Shown one piece after another: positions 1-10,000 of a stretch of 64,000 nt of DNA (position 1 is the stretch's first letter; each line of letters starts with the position of its first letter). Source of the stretch: Mycobacterium europaeum (GTDB lineage Bacteria; Actinomycetota; Actinomycetes; Mycobacteriales; Mycobacteriaceae). Where the stretch lies: the NCBI RefSeq assembly GCF_002102155.1, contig NZ_LQOU01000043.1, forward strand, positions 44,672 through 108,671. The letters run 5' to 3'. The notes under the pieces are model-generated. The model worked only from the letters and a program-made list of their open reading frames with translations. It had not been told where the DNA came from and did no database searches. Made by a program: the position numbers and the translations under genes.

Positions 1-1
1 G

Positions 2-394
2 CCGTCGACATTCGAGCAATCCGGGATCGCCTATTCCAACTCGAAACTCGCGCTCCTGTATTACGCCCACGAACTGCAACGGCGCGCCCCCGCCGGAGTC
101 AACGTGACGGTATTCGAGCCGGGCTTCATGCCGGGCACCGGGCTGAGCAGGGCCCAGGGCCCCGCGATGCAGCGGGTCGGGCGCGTCATCGAGCGAATCC
201 CCGGGGTGTCCGCCCCGCGCCGGTCCGGCCCCGCGCTGGCATCGATCGTGCTCGACAGTCGGTGGGCGCATCTGCGCGACGGCGCGTTCGTCGTGAAAAA
301 TCAAGAGCGCCAGGTGGAACCGTTCGCGCAGGATCGTCAACGCGAAGCGCGGCTGTGGGAGGCCACCACCGGACTGCTCGACGCCGCCAAGTGA
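2..394 (+). CDS. Short-chain dehydrogenase/reductase, C-terminal part
   Basis: The frame is open from base 2, so the gene begins outside the window; 130 residues are visible. YSNSK at visible residues 11-15 matches the YxxxK catalytic Tyr/Lys of classical SDR enzymes, and the following VFEPGFMPGT segment is the usual region after the catalytic helix. The Rossmann cofactor-binding half is not visible, so neither cofactor nor substrate can be told. It converges on the fadE35-like gene with only 4 bases between the two stop codons. The SDR family is secure; the specific role is unknown. Confidence 0.8.
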   Translation, partial: PSTFEQSGIAYSNSKLALLYYAHELQRRAPAGVNVTVFEPGFMPGTGLSRAQGPAMQRVGRVIERIPGVSAPRRSGPALASIVLDSRWAHLRDGAFVVKNQERQVEPFAQDRQREARLWEATTGLLDAAK

Positions 395-398
395 CCGT

Positions 399-2171
399 CT
401 ATTCCCTCAGCGCGCCGTGGGCCAGTTCGTCGAAGCGCTCCAGCGCCTCGTCGCGGTCGGCATCGATGCCGCGCAGCGCCCCGCGGTCGGCGAGATACCG
501 CTGCGCGTGGAGCCGGGCGACCAGCGCCTTGCGCTCCCCGCCGCGGGCGGCGCGTTCCCAGGCGGCCTGCTCGATGAGCAGTGCGCCCGCGTAGACGTCG
601 CCCATGAATTGGGCCAGCGGGAACAGCCGCGCCTCGGCCAGGTCGCGGTCCAGTTTGGACCAGGCGGTGATCGCCGCGTCCAGGTCCTCGATGCGCCCCG
701 CGACCAGCCGGGTGGTGTCGTCGTCGTCGGAGACCGAGACCGCGTCGCGCAGCCGCGCCAACAATGCCTCGTGCGCGCGGGCCTGTTCGATGCCGCGCCG
801 CACATCCAGGCACAGGATATTGTCGGGCCCCTCCCAGATGGTGTTGACCTGGGCGTCGCGCAGCAGCCGGGCCACCGGCCAGGTCTCGATATAGCCGTTG
901 CCGCCGTGGATTTCGATGGCATCGGACGCCGCGGTGATCCCGATCCGGCACACCTTGAGCTTGGTGACCGGCACCGCGATGCGCTGCCGCATGCCGCGGG
1001 GCTGGTGGTGATTGCTGGCGCCGGTGCCGTCGAAAACCATTGCCTGCGCGGCTTCGACGTCCACGATCAGCTCGGCGAGCTTGCGCCGCATCAGCGGCTT
1101 GTCGATGAGCGCGCCGCCGAACGCGTGCCGCCGCCGGGCATAACACAGCGACTCGACCAGGGCACGGCGCGCGTTGCCGAGCCCGAACAGGGCGATGCCC
1201 AGGCGCGCGGCGTTGGTCAGCTCCATCATGCGGCCCAGCCCCTTGCCGTCGGACGGGCCCGCCTCCCCGGTCGGTTCGCCGGACAGCAGAAACGCCTCGG
1301 CGTCAACGAATTCCACCTCGCCGGACGCCACCGAGCGGGTGCCGAGCTTGTCCTTGAGGCGGCGCACCCGCACCCCGTTGCGCGACCCGTCGCGGCGGGT
1401 GCGCAGCACCAGGAAGTTGGCGACGCCGCGCGTGGAGTCGGGCGCTCCCTCCGGTTTGGCCAGCACGACGAACGCCTCGCCGGCGCAGTTGGAGGCAAAC
1501 CACTTGAAGCCGTTGAGAATCCAGGAGTCGCCAACGCGTGTCGCCGTGGTCTCCAGCGCGCCCAGGTCCGAACCGCCCGTGCGTTCGGTCAGCAGCTGCG
1601 CCGTCTCGCCGGCCCACTCGCCCGAGGCGAATTTGGCCAGCACGTGGTCTCGCACGTCGGCAGGCGCGTAGGCGGCCACCAGCGACTGGACCATGCCGCC
1701 GCCCGTGCCGAGCGCGCAGCCCATCCCGATATCGGCCTGGTTGAGCAGATAATTCGACGCGAACAGGCCCAGACCCGAGCTCACCTTGGCGCCCCGCGCG
1801 TCGTTGCGCAGGGCCTGCTGGGCGTCCAGGACCGCGCGCTTGGACTGGGTGAAGGAGGCCGGCATGACGACCTCGCTGACGTCGTGCCCCCAACGGTCGT
1901 AGCGCTCCAGCCGGGGCGGGTTGCGGTCGGTCTCCTCCGCCCATCTCGCGACCGGTCCGCCCATCAGCTCGCCCATGCGCACCAGGTGCGGCTCGACGAC
2001 CGCAAGCTCGTCGGGCTGCAGGTAGTACGCCATGGTGAACTGCAGCGTGGGATCGGTGAGGTACCAGTTGAGACCCACGGCCCCGCGGTAGTTCTCGGTC
2101 CGGTAGCGCTGCGCCTTCTCCTCGGTGGAGAAGGGCAGCCGGTCCACCGCCTCAACGGCGTAGTCGCTCAT
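399..2171 (-). CDS. fadE35: Acyl-CoA dehydrogenase FadE35
   Basis: 590-residue acyl-CoA dehydrogenase, which oxidises acyl-CoA to the enoyl-CoA with FAD. The middle/C-terminal acyl-CoA dehydrogenase domains are recognisable: the segment with TERTGGSDLGALET (middle-domain FAD/substrate region), NGFKWFASN, and IEIHGGNGYIETWPVARLLRDA near the C-terminal helical domain. The length (about 590 rather than 380-400) and the N-terminal extension place it with the large AidB-like ACADs. The position next to the emb locus matches M. tuberculosis Rv3797 (fadE35). The ATG at 2171 is the first start and gives the expected length. The substrate is not known. Confidence 0.85.
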   Translation of the reverse strand: MSDYAVEAVDRLPFSTEEKAQRYRTENYRGAVGLNWYLTDPTLQFTMAYYLQPDELAVVEPHLVRMGELMGGPVARWAEETDRNPPRLERYDRWGHDVSEVVMPASFTQSKRAVLDAQQALRNDARGAKVSSGLGLFASNYLLNQADIGMGCALGTGGGMVQSLVAAYAPADVRDHVLAKFASGEWAGETAQLLTERTGGSDLGALETTATRVGDSWILNGFKWFASNCAGEAFVVLAKPEGAPDSTRGVANFLVLRTRRDGSRNGVRVRRLKDKLGTRSVASGEVEFVDAEAFLLSGEPTGEAGPSDGKGLGRMMELTNAARLGIALFGLGNARRALVESLCYARRRHAFGGALIDKPLMRRKLAELIVDVEAAQAMVFDGTGASNHHQPRGMRQRIAVPVTKLKVCRIGITAASDAIEIHGGNGYIETWPVARLLRDAQVNTIWEGPDNILCLDVRRGIEQARAHEALLARLRDAVSVSDDDDTTRLVAGRIEDLDAAITAWSKLDRDLAEARLFPLAQFMGDVYAGALLIEQAAWERAARGGERKALVARLHAQRYLADRGALRGIDADRDEALERFDELAHGALRE

Positions 2172-2181
2172 GGCAGAGACG

Positions 2182-2631
2182 CTACGCGTTGGCGAGGAAA
2201 AGCAGGCGCACCCGGCCGAGCTGGATTTCGTCGCCGTCGGTCAGCACGGCGGAGTCGACGGCCTCGCGGTTGAGATACGTGTGGTTCATACTGCCCACGT
2301 CGACGATGCGGAATTCGCCGCCCTCGCTGAGGAATTCGGCGTGCCGGCGGCTGACCGTGATGTCGTCGAGGTAGATGTCGCTTTCCGGATGCCGACCCGC
2401 TGACATCACGGGTTGGGTCAAGGCGAACCGCGACCCGGTGTTAGGCCCGCGCGTGACGACGAGCAGCGCGGAGCCCGGACTCAACGGCGGCCTGTTCTCG
2501 ACCGCCGCCTCCGCGGCGGCAGTTGCCGGCGCGTCGAATTCGGCGGTGACGGCAGTGCCCATGTCGCCGGTCAGCTCCTCCGAACCCTCCCGCTCGGTCG
2601 GCCGGCGCGGCGTCGACTCCTCGTCGCTCAC
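2182..2631 (-). CDS. GarA-like FHA domain protein
   Basis: 149-residue protein starting with GTG at 2631, which overlaps the stop of the upstream membrane-protein gene (GTGA), so the two are likely co-translated. Residues 53-149 form a forkhead-associated domain very similar to mycobacterial GarA (SALLVV, SAGRHPESDI, VSRRHAEF, NREAVDSAVL). FHA domains bind phosphothreonine; GarA controls 2-oxoglutarate metabolism after phosphorylation by PknB/PknG. Two differences stand out. The N-terminal ETTSVFR phosphorylation motif of GarA is not present, and the conserved GSxNGT loop reads GSMNHTY (residues 113-119). It is therefore a GarA paralogue, not the orthologue, and its partners are unknown. Longer upstream starts read through the neighbouring gene and are rejected. 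Confidence 0.8.
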   Translation of the reverse strand: MSDEESTPRRPTEREGSEELTGDMGTAVTAEFDAPATAAAEAAVENRPPLSPGSALLVVTRGPNTGSRFALTQPVMSAGRHPESDIYLDDITVSRRHAEFLSEGGEFRIVDVGSMNHTYLNREAVDSAVLTDGDEIQLGRVRLLFLANA

Positions 2632-3095
2632 GCGGCGCGAGGCAGGTCCGGATTCGCCGCTGCCGCTTGCGATGTCGGCCGCTGCGGTGCGGGCGCCCAG
2701 CCGACGTAGGCCAGGTAGAGGCCGACGAAGGCGAAGATCACGCACAACGTGATCCACCAGGCCTGCGCGCCGATCATGTCGTTCGCCAGCGAGGCGAAGA
2801 ACTTGGGAAAGGCCACCAGCAGCACCCCGCGTAGCACGATCAGCCAGCCGAGCAGGGAAACGATGACGGCCGCGGCGCCGCGCCAGCTCTGGTGCGCCGC
2901 AACGATGCTCAGGCCGAACAGCAAGATGAAGGCGCCCGACACGAAGGTCCACATGGAATTCGCCTCGAACTGCGACAGCAGCGACTGCATGTCGGAGGCG
3001 CGCGCCACCGCCGTCACGTCGACGACGAGGAGGAAGGGACCGAGCACGCGCGAGAAAAAGCGCGTCGCGGTCTGTGACTGGGGTGAATCGTTCAT
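2628..3095 (-). CDS. Four-helix membrane protein
   Basis: 155-residue hydrophobic protein from ATG 3095; an alternative ATG five codons upstream (3110) is possible. About four membrane segments can be seen (around FLLVVDVTAVA, TFVSGAFILLFGLSIVAA, AAVIVSLLGWLIVLRGVLLV and ITLCVIFAFVGLYLAYVGW), and the tail is polar, Ala/Pro-rich and cytoplasmic-like. The family is not recognised. The stop overlaps the GTG of the FHA gene, so the pair is an operon and the membrane protein may act with the FHA protein; that link is inference from the overlap only. Confidence 0.7.
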   Translation of the reverse strand: MNDSPQSQTATRFFSRVLGPFLLVVDVTAVARASDMQSLLSQFEANSMWTFVSGAFILLFGLSIVAAHQSWRGAAAVIVSLLGWLIVLRGVLLVAFPKFFASLANDMIGAQAWWITLCVIFAFVGLYLAYVGWAPAPQRPTSQAAAANPDLPRAA

Positions 3096-3218
3096 TGCCG
3101 TGCCTCTCATCCGCCGCCGGTCATTCGGCGATCCCCTTTATCGGAGCACTTGACCGAGGCGGCGAGATAGGGACTTTTGGCACTCCGTCGGCCGACCGAA
3201 GTTATGGCGGGGCGGCGG

Positions 3219-3725
3219 TTATACCGGCGCCACGAACTCGGAGGTGTAAAACTCCGCCGGATTCTGCGAGTTCGCGTTTCGCCGCTCGATAATCACCCAC
3301 ACGCCGGTCGTGCCGGGCCGAATGGTGTCTTGCACGGTCGCCGTGCCATTGCCCGCCGCGTCGGTGTCCATGCCGGAGAAGGCGGTGCCCGGGTCGCCGG
3401 GTCCGCACGTGCTCGCCGCCGGCCGGGGCATCTGGATCAGCCCGACGTCGAAGTGGGTGCCGGGCTCGGGTTCGTCGTACAGATGCACCTCGGCGACCGC
3501 TCTCGACCCGGAGGTATTGATCAGGGCGGAACCGGTGCCGAGCATCGGCCGCGGCACCTGGGGCGCGACGCTGACGCGGCTGAAATCGCAGCGCCGCAAG
3601 TAGTTGTCCAGGGCTACCGTGGTGCCGCCCTCGGCCGCCGCCCCGATGATCTCGAACGTGGCCGCCGGGGTGATCACCGTGATGGTCACCGCGGCACATG
3701 TTCCCAGCCTTCTCAGCGCGCTCAT
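3219..3725 (-). CDS. Exported protein of unknown function
   Basis: 168-residue protein with a short positively charged N-terminus (MSALRR) followed by a hydrophobic stretch to about residue 30, which looks like a signal peptide. The rest is a polar, Gly/Thr-rich domain with two cysteines (Cys46 and Cys107) that could form a disulfide outside the cytoplasm. No family motif is recognised. It is a single gene, and a perfect TGTGA-N6-TCACA site lies 20 bases upstream of its ATG, suggesting control by the cAMP receptor protein. Confidence 0.65.
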   Translation of the reverse strand: MSALRRLGTCAAVTITVITPAATFEIIGAAAEGGTTVALDNYLRRCDFSRVSVAPQVPRPMLGTGSALINTSGSRAVAEVHLYDEPEPGTHFDVGLIQMPRPAASTCGPGDPGTAFSGMDTDAAGNGTATVQDTIRPGTTGVWVIIERRNANSQNPAEFYTSEFVAPV

Positions 3726-3745
3726 GGGGTCACCTATTGTTCCTG

Positions 3746-3761
3746 TGTGAAGTGGATCACA
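3746..3761. promoter_or_regulatory. CRP-type operator
   Basis: TGTGAAGTGGATCACA matches the TGTGA-N6-TCACA consensus of bacterial CRP, including mycobacterial CRP (Rv3676 family), with perfect half-sites. It lies 21-36 bases upstream of the ATG (3725) of the exported-protein gene on the minus strand, in an otherwise AT-rich gap (3726-3883). Close to the start, it may repress. Binding is inferred from sequence only. Confidence 0.55.
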
Positions 3762-3883
3762 GCGAAATAGGTATTAGCCCGGGTGCGGCGAAATCAAACC
3801 TTTTTTCAAACAATTACTCAATCGTCAATTTCCGCGCTTTATTTGGCGGCTGACGAATTACGGCCAGACTCCGATAAAGCCCG

Positions 3884-6800
3884 TCAGGGTTTAATGCGGA
3901 TGGGCCCCGGAGACCACCAGCCGGTGCGGGTCGCGGTGCCGAGCTCGAGCTGCGCGGGCTGGGCATCGGCGACGGTCTCGAACTTGCGCAGCGAGCCCCA
4001 GTCCCGTCCCCAGTCGTGGGACAGGTAGGTCGACATCACGTGCGCCCGTAGCAGCAGGTCGGTGATGCCCAGCAGGCCGCCGTTCACGCCGTCCTGCCAG
4101 GTGTCGGTGTCCTGTTTCTTGGCGTTGTAGTCCGGGGTGATGCGGAACTTGGGGATTTCGGTGACGCCGTTGACGTGCAGCATGGGCTGCTGGCACGGGA
4201 AGGCCAGCCCGACCGCCCAGTCCATCAGCACCGGCTGTCGGGAACCCACGTACTCCTGCAACGAGCGCAGTTCCGGCACGCGCGGCGGGGTCAGCGCGAT
4301 CCAGTCATCCGGCGTCAGGGACAGGTCCTCGGCGACCACGCGCACCGCGACCGCGTCGGCGGGGATCTGGGAGCGGGGGAACCGAAGGTTGCGCCACACC
4401 TTGGGCTGCTGACCGTACAGGTCGTAGGGCACCAGCCTTCCGGCCGGCAGCACGGAGCCGTCGGGACCGGGCCTGCCGATTTCCAATTCCACGGTCTGCC
4501 CGTTGGTGTGGTGATGCAGGATGCTGTTGCCGGCGATCGTGCCCGCGGCGGTCACCACCACCAGCGGGTGGGCGTCGTCGGGCTTCGGCAGCTGGTACCA
4601 CGCCGAGGTCAGCTTGCTCTGCTGTTGCGCGCCGGTGGTGTAGCTGCCGGCCAGCGGAACCTGATCGGGGTTGAGGCCATAGGGCAGCGGCACCGTCGAC
4701 CCGTTGATGCCCGGCGCCGCCAGTTTGAGCGGCGCGTCCCAGTCGTAGTCGGTGCCGGGCTGCGGCACCGATGTCTCCTTGACCGACTCGGCCAGGGTGC
4801 GGTCCGGCACGCCGTTGGGGGTGAAGCCGGTGGGGTTGACACCGCCCAGCGGGCCCAGGGGGCCCCAGTTGCCGGGCAGGGCCGCCATGAAGCCCGCGTT
4901 GCTGTCAGGCTCGACGAGAATGTCGTCGGCCAGACCGCATCCCCCGCTGAACTCGCGCAGGTTGTCCCAGGCGTTGGAGTAGGTGGGGTACTGACGGACG
5001 ATGCCGGCCACCATGGAGGCCACGAACACCAACGCCATGAAGCCCGCGGCAATGGGGATGGGCGCCGCCGTCAGCGCTCGCGCCAGTCGGCCCTCGCCAT
5101 GGCCGGTGTCGGCGAAGTGCAGCCACGCCGCGTACACCGCGGCGATCACGAACAGCACGAAAAATATTGTGCTGACGGTGATTCCGCCGACCTTCGGCAT
5201 GCTGCTGTTGAACGGCACACCGTAGCTGGAGACGTACCACCAACCGTTGGTGGTGGCGAAGCACAACGCCAAGATGAACAGCACCGCCGCCAGGAACGCC
5301 ATCCGGTTTCGCGACCAGCGCAGCACCTTCGGCGACACCAGCACCGTCGTCAGCGCCGCCATCGCGGCGCCCACCGCCGCGAACAGCCCGAAGTGGTGCA
5401 CCCACTTGGTCGGGGTGAACATCAGGAAGAACATGGTGCCGAAGATGACGCCCATCAGACGCCAGGCCGGTCCGCGGGCGACCCCGGGAACCCGCTTGCG
5501 CCGCAACATGATGAACATGGCGGTGAAGAGGCACAGCGCGGTGATCAGGAAGCCGAAGCGGCGCGAGAGCGAGCCGTCGACGGTGGGCAGGATCAGGTAG
5601 TAGTAGCGCAGGTTCTCGGTGTACCAGGCCTGGCTGGGCCCGATGTCGGTGCGAATCCTGGTGGCCTCCAACACCGTTGCCAGCGTCTGGTCGGCGAACA
5701 CCACGGTCAGGATCACGGTGCCGGCCGCCAGTATCGGAGCCACCAGCGGCAGCGTGCCGACCAACCGGTGGCGGCGCACCAGGATGCGCAGGATCGGGCG
5801 ACCGCCGGCGACCAGCGCGGCGACCGCGATCAACCCGGTGGGCTGGACACCGAGCGTGAACGCCGCGGTGATGACCGCCAGCGCGGCGGGCGTCAGCCTG
5901 CTGTAACGCATCGAGCGCTCGATCAGCACATAGGTGACCAGAGAACCGAGGGCGATGATCGGCTCGGGGCGCAGGCCGTTGTCGAAGGGCATCCACGCGG
6001 TCAGCAGCACCATGCCCGCCGCCCAGTTCGCGGCCTTGCTACCGGCCACCGCCGGACCCAACCGGGGGAGCACCTCACGCGAGAGCAGCAGCCAGCACAG
6101 GATTCCCGCGATCAGGTCGGGTAGCCGCATCCACAGGCTCGCGTCGGTGACGTGGGTCATCAGCGCCAGCAGGTTGTAGTACCAGCCGAAGGGGTCCTCG
6201 GGGCTGCCGAACCAGCGGAAGTAGTTCGACATGTAGCCCGCGTGGTCGGCGACCCGGGCCATGCCCAGGATGTAGCCGTCGTCCGACGAGTTCGCCCCGA
6301 TCACATGCCAGAGCACGAAGCCAAAGATCACCACGACGTCGGCCAGGGTGAACGTGCGCCAGTTCGCGGGTATGAGCCGCCGCATGCGGTGGCCGTCCAA
6401 TTGGTCGAGGCGCCACAGCGCGACCAGCGCGACGATGGTGGACACGATCGCCAGCACCATCGCAGCCAGTTTCAGCGTCGTCGGCGTGGTGGAGAACCGG
6501 GTGTCGATGGTCGCCGAGAACTTCAGGCCGGGCGGGGCGGGGCCGCTGAGATCGGTGAACACCCCGACGATCTGCGGCCGCAGGTTCGGGTCCGGGAAAC
6601 CGCCGCCGATCGGTCGGCCCGCCGAATCCTTCAGCCCGACGAAGGTGGCGAAGGCGCCGGCCTTCGTCGAGGTGATCTCGATTCTGGAACATCCGGGGGC
6701 ACCTGCGGCTCCTGCCACCTGATCCCGCGGCGCGCTGGCGATCACCACGTTGCGGTCGGTGACGTCCACGCGCTTGCCGTTGACGACGACGAACAGCGCG

Positions 6801-7096
6801 TTGAGCGCGGCGTCCTTGCCCTTCTTGGGCGCCGTGCTCAGCACGACGCCGCCTTCCGGCGGCAGGGCTCGCACCGCGGAGCAGGGCACGGTCGCGGTCA
6901 CGTCGACGGGGGTCAGCGAAATCAGCGGTGCCGTAACGCTGTTCAGCAGGCCGTTCTGTGGCCAGTTGAGGGTCGCGGTGGTCTGCACGACCGGCAACAG
7001 CGGGGTGGCCACCGACAGCACGAACCCGATCAGGCCCGCGATGGTCGCCACCCAGCGCGTCGTCCGCACATCCCTGTCGGCCGTCGTCACGCTCAT
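3884..7096 (-). CDS. embB: Arabinosyltransferase EmbB
   Basis: 1070-residue GT-C arabinosyltransferase that uses decaprenyl-phosphoryl-arabinose to build arabinogalactan arabinan; it is the main ethambutol target. About 13-15 membrane helices are followed by a large periplasmic C-terminal carbohydrate-binding domain (from about residue 650). The catalytic Asp-Asp motif is SDDGYILGM at residues 271-279; Met279 corresponds to M. tuberculosis Met306. Pro379 in NGLRPEP stands where M. tuberculosis EmbB has Gly406. The protein is 28 residues shorter than in M. tuberculosis, with a shorter N-terminus and a shorter loop near residues 232-240. The ATG at 7096 overlaps the embA stop (ATGA), so translation is coupled. 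Confidence 0.97.
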   Translation of the reverse strand: MSVTTADRDVRTTRWVATIAGLIGFVLSVATPLLPVVQTTATLNWPQNGLLNSVTAPLISLTPVDVTATVPCSAVRALPPEGGVVLSTAPKKGKDAALNALFVVVNGKRVDVTDRNVVIASAPRDQVAGAAGAPGCSRIEITSTKAGAFATFVGLKDSAGRPIGGGFPDPNLRPQIVGVFTDLSGPAPPGLKFSATIDTRFSTTPTTLKLAAMVLAIVSTIVALVALWRLDQLDGHRMRRLIPANWRTFTLADVVVIFGFVLWHVIGANSSDDGYILGMARVADHAGYMSNYFRWFGSPEDPFGWYYNLLALMTHVTDASLWMRLPDLIAGILCWLLLSREVLPRLGPAVAGSKAANWAAGMVLLTAWMPFDNGLRPEPIIALGSLVTYVLIERSMRYSRLTPAALAVITAAFTLGVQPTGLIAVAALVAGGRPILRILVRRHRLVGTLPLVAPILAAGTVILTVVFADQTLATVLEATRIRTDIGPSQAWYTENLRYYYLILPTVDGSLSRRFGFLITALCLFTAMFIMLRRKRVPGVARGPAWRLMGVIFGTMFFLMFTPTKWVHHFGLFAAVGAAMAALTTVLVSPKVLRWSRNRMAFLAAVLFILALCFATTNGWWYVSSYGVPFNSSMPKVGGITVSTIFFVLFVIAAVYAAWLHFADTGHGEGRLARALTAAPIPIAAGFMALVFVASMVAGIVRQYPTYSNAWDNLREFSGGCGLADDILVEPDSNAGFMAALPGNWGPLGPLGGVNPTGFTPNGVPDRTLAESVKETSVPQPGTDYDWDAPLKLAAPGINGSTVPLPYGLNPDQVPLAGSYTTGAQQQSKLTSAWYQLPKPDDAHPLVVVTAAGTIAGNSILHHHTNGQTVELEIGRPGPDGSVLPAGRLVPYDLYGQQPKVWRNLRFPRSQIPADAVAVRVVAEDLSLTPDDWIALTPPRVPELRSLQEYVGSRQPVLMDWAVGLAFPCQQPMLHVNGVTEIPKFRITPDYNAKKQDTDTWQDGVNGGLLGITDLLLRAHVMSTYLSHDWGRDWGSLRKFETVADAQPAQLELGTATRTGWWSPGPIRIKP

Positions 7097-10000
7097 GGGA
7101 GTGCCCGAATCGGTCCCTGCCGGCTCCAGCCGTGCACTGTCATCACACCCTGTTCGATCACGGCGTCCGGCGCCTGGTCAGCCGGCACCAGCCGGAAGTA
7201 CTGCTCGACGGATCCCCAGTCGCGGTACCAGTCGCCACGCAGATACGTCGAGATCGTCGACGTACGAAGCATCGCCTGGGTGACCAGGAACGGGCCACCG
7301 GCCTCGCCGGCCTCCCACCCGTTCGACGACGACGCCGTCTGCTTGTGGTCGGGCAGGATGCGGTATTGCGGAAGTTCGGCAACGCCAAGGTGTTCGGAGA
7401 ACGGCCGCTGGCACGGGAAGTTCGCCGCCGTCGCGATGTCCAGCAGCACGGGCGCGCGCGACCCCATCAGCTGCTGCAGGGTTTCCAGCACCGGCACGCG
7501 CGGCGGCGTGAACGCGAACCACTGATCCGAACTCAGGTTCGGGTCGTAGGCGACGATGCGCGCCACGTTGGCCTCGGGCGGCGCCCAGGTCAGCGGGAAC
7601 CGCAGATTGCGCCACGCCGGCTCGGGGCCGATGTCGATCGGCTGCACCTCGGCCAGCGGCTGGGTGGTGCCGTCGGGGCGGGCGACGCCCCACTGCAGTT
7701 TCAGCGACTGCCCGTAGGTGAAGGTGCCGTCCTCTTTGTAGGACCAGATCGCGCCGGACGCCGACACCACGACGATCGGGCGGTCCGGGGTGCGCGGGGG
7801 CAGCTGATACCAGGCCGAGGTCGCCGTGGCGGCCAGCGAGTTCTCGCCGTAGCTGCCCATCACCGGGGTGCGGGCCGGGTCGAGGCCGAACGGCAGCGCC
7901 GCGTGTGAGCCGTTGACTCCGGCCGGGCCCTTGCCGCCGGCCGTGCCCGCCGAGTCGCTCATCGCGGCGTTGGGCTTGTTGGGTGACGCATCGGAATTCA
8001 CCACGCCCGGCTTGGTCACCACCGGATACGACCTCAGGTCATCGCCCACGCCGTCGGGTTTGAAGCCCACCGGGTTGAGCCCGCCGAGCGGGCCGTCGGG
8101 GCCGAAGGTCTGCCCGGGCGCCGGCGCCAGCATGCCGGCATTGGGGTCGGGCTCGGTGAGCACGTCGTCGGCCATGGCGCAGCTCTGCGGGGACAGCCCC
8201 GAGCTGATGGCGGCGAGATTGGCCTTGGCGGTGGTGTAGAGCGGGTAGCGGAACACCGCGCCCTTGGTCAGCGAGGCGACCTCGCCGACCACCATGATGG
8301 TCGCGACCACCAGCAGCGGGGTCGAGGCCAGGACGCGGTTGCGCCGGTTGTCCTCGACTTCGGTGTGGCCGGCGTAGTCCATGCGGAAGTGCTGCCACGC
8401 GGCCAGCAGCCCGGTGAGGATGGACAGCGTCAGGAACATCGACGTCACCGGATGGCTCGCGATCACCGGCTGGATGTCGTACCACGGCACCCCGTAGTTG
8501 CCGACGTAGAACCAGCCGTTGACGCCGGAGGTGGCCCACGCCAGCACGAACAGCAGCGCGGTCACGTACAGCGTCAGGTTGCGGCGGTTGTGCAGGCCAA
8601 TGCGCGCGAGGGCGAACGCGGTGACCGCGCCCAGCGCCCCGGCCAGTCCGGCGAAGGCGCCGAACTGAACGGCCCACTTGGTCGGGGTGAACGTCAACAG
8701 CAACAGGCCGAGCGCGGTGGTGCCGATCAACCGCCACGCCGGGCCGCTGGCCAGCCCCGGGACCCCGCCGCGGCGCAGCAGGATGACCAGCATCCCGAAC
8801 AGGCACAGGAAAAGGACGAGCACCGCGAATCGCCTGGACATGGATCCGTCGGGGTTGGACTCCACCGTGAGGAAGTAGTAGCGCAGCCAGTCCTGGTACC
8901 AGGCGATCGTCGGTCCGACCTTGTATTTGATGCGCGCCGACTCCGCGACGGTGGCCAGCGTCTGACGGTGGAACACCACGACCGTGATGAGGGACAGCGA
9001 CGCCACCAGCACGGCCAGCGGCGCCAGCAGCCCGTCGGTCGCCCGGCGGCGCCGGATCGTCCGGGCGATGGCGCGTGCTCCGGTCAGCAGCGCGGCGACG
9101 GCGATCAGGCCCTGCGGTGCGAGCGTCGCCGTGAGCATTGCGACGAAGACGGCCACCGCGGCCGGGGCCAGCCGTTGCAGCGCGATCGACCGTTCGACCA
9201 GGATCCAGGTGACCAGCACGCCGAGGGCGATCAGCGGCTCGGGCCGCAGCCCGTTGTTGAACGGCAACCAGGCGGCCAGGAACACCGCACCCGCGGTGAA
9301 CACCGCGACCCGGTTGGCCGCCAGGCCGCCCCGGCCGGGCCCCAGCCTGCGCAGGATCCAGTGGCTGATCACCAGCCAGCAGGCGATCCCGGCCAGCGTG
9401 GCCGGCAACCGCATCCAGACGCCGGCGGTGCTCACCGACGCCAGCCTGGACAGCACCCCGAGATACCAGTCGAACGGAGCGTCCGTCGCGCCGAAGTAGC
9501 GGTAGTAGTTGGCGATGTAGCCGGCCTTGGGGGCGACGCGGGCGATGGTCAGGTTGTAGCCGTCGTCGGACGAGGTGGCGCCGATGACGTGCCAGAGCAG
9601 CAGTGTCGCGATCACCCCGGCGTCGGCGATCCAGGTGGCGATGCCGACGCGCCGCCAGGAGCTCCACCGCACCCGGGGGCGGTACCGGGACAGCCTGGCA
9701 ATCGGTGTCCGCCAGTTGACCAGCGTGCCGCCGCGGCTGTGCCGGTCGAGCGCGGCGAGCGCGACGACGGCGGTCAGGACGGCCAGGGTGCCCACCAGCA
9801 TCGCCAGCCGCTTGAGGGCGGTGGGGGCGGTGATGAATCGGGTGTCGATGTCGACGCGGGCGGACAACCCCGGCTGGGCGGGCACCTTCAGGTCGGTGAA
9901 GATCCCGCCGACCTGCGGCTTCTTCTCCGCGGACAGGGTTCCGGAGGCGCCGGGGATGCCGACGAACTCCGCTCCCGTCCCGCCGGTGTTCGCCCAGGCG

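Noticed and set aside
417..2273. 618-residue open frame on the plus strand opposite fadE35
   Set aside because: It is a GC-bias shadow with Gln/Arg/Gly-rich nonsense composition; the minus-strand acyl-CoA dehydrogenase is clearly the real gene.
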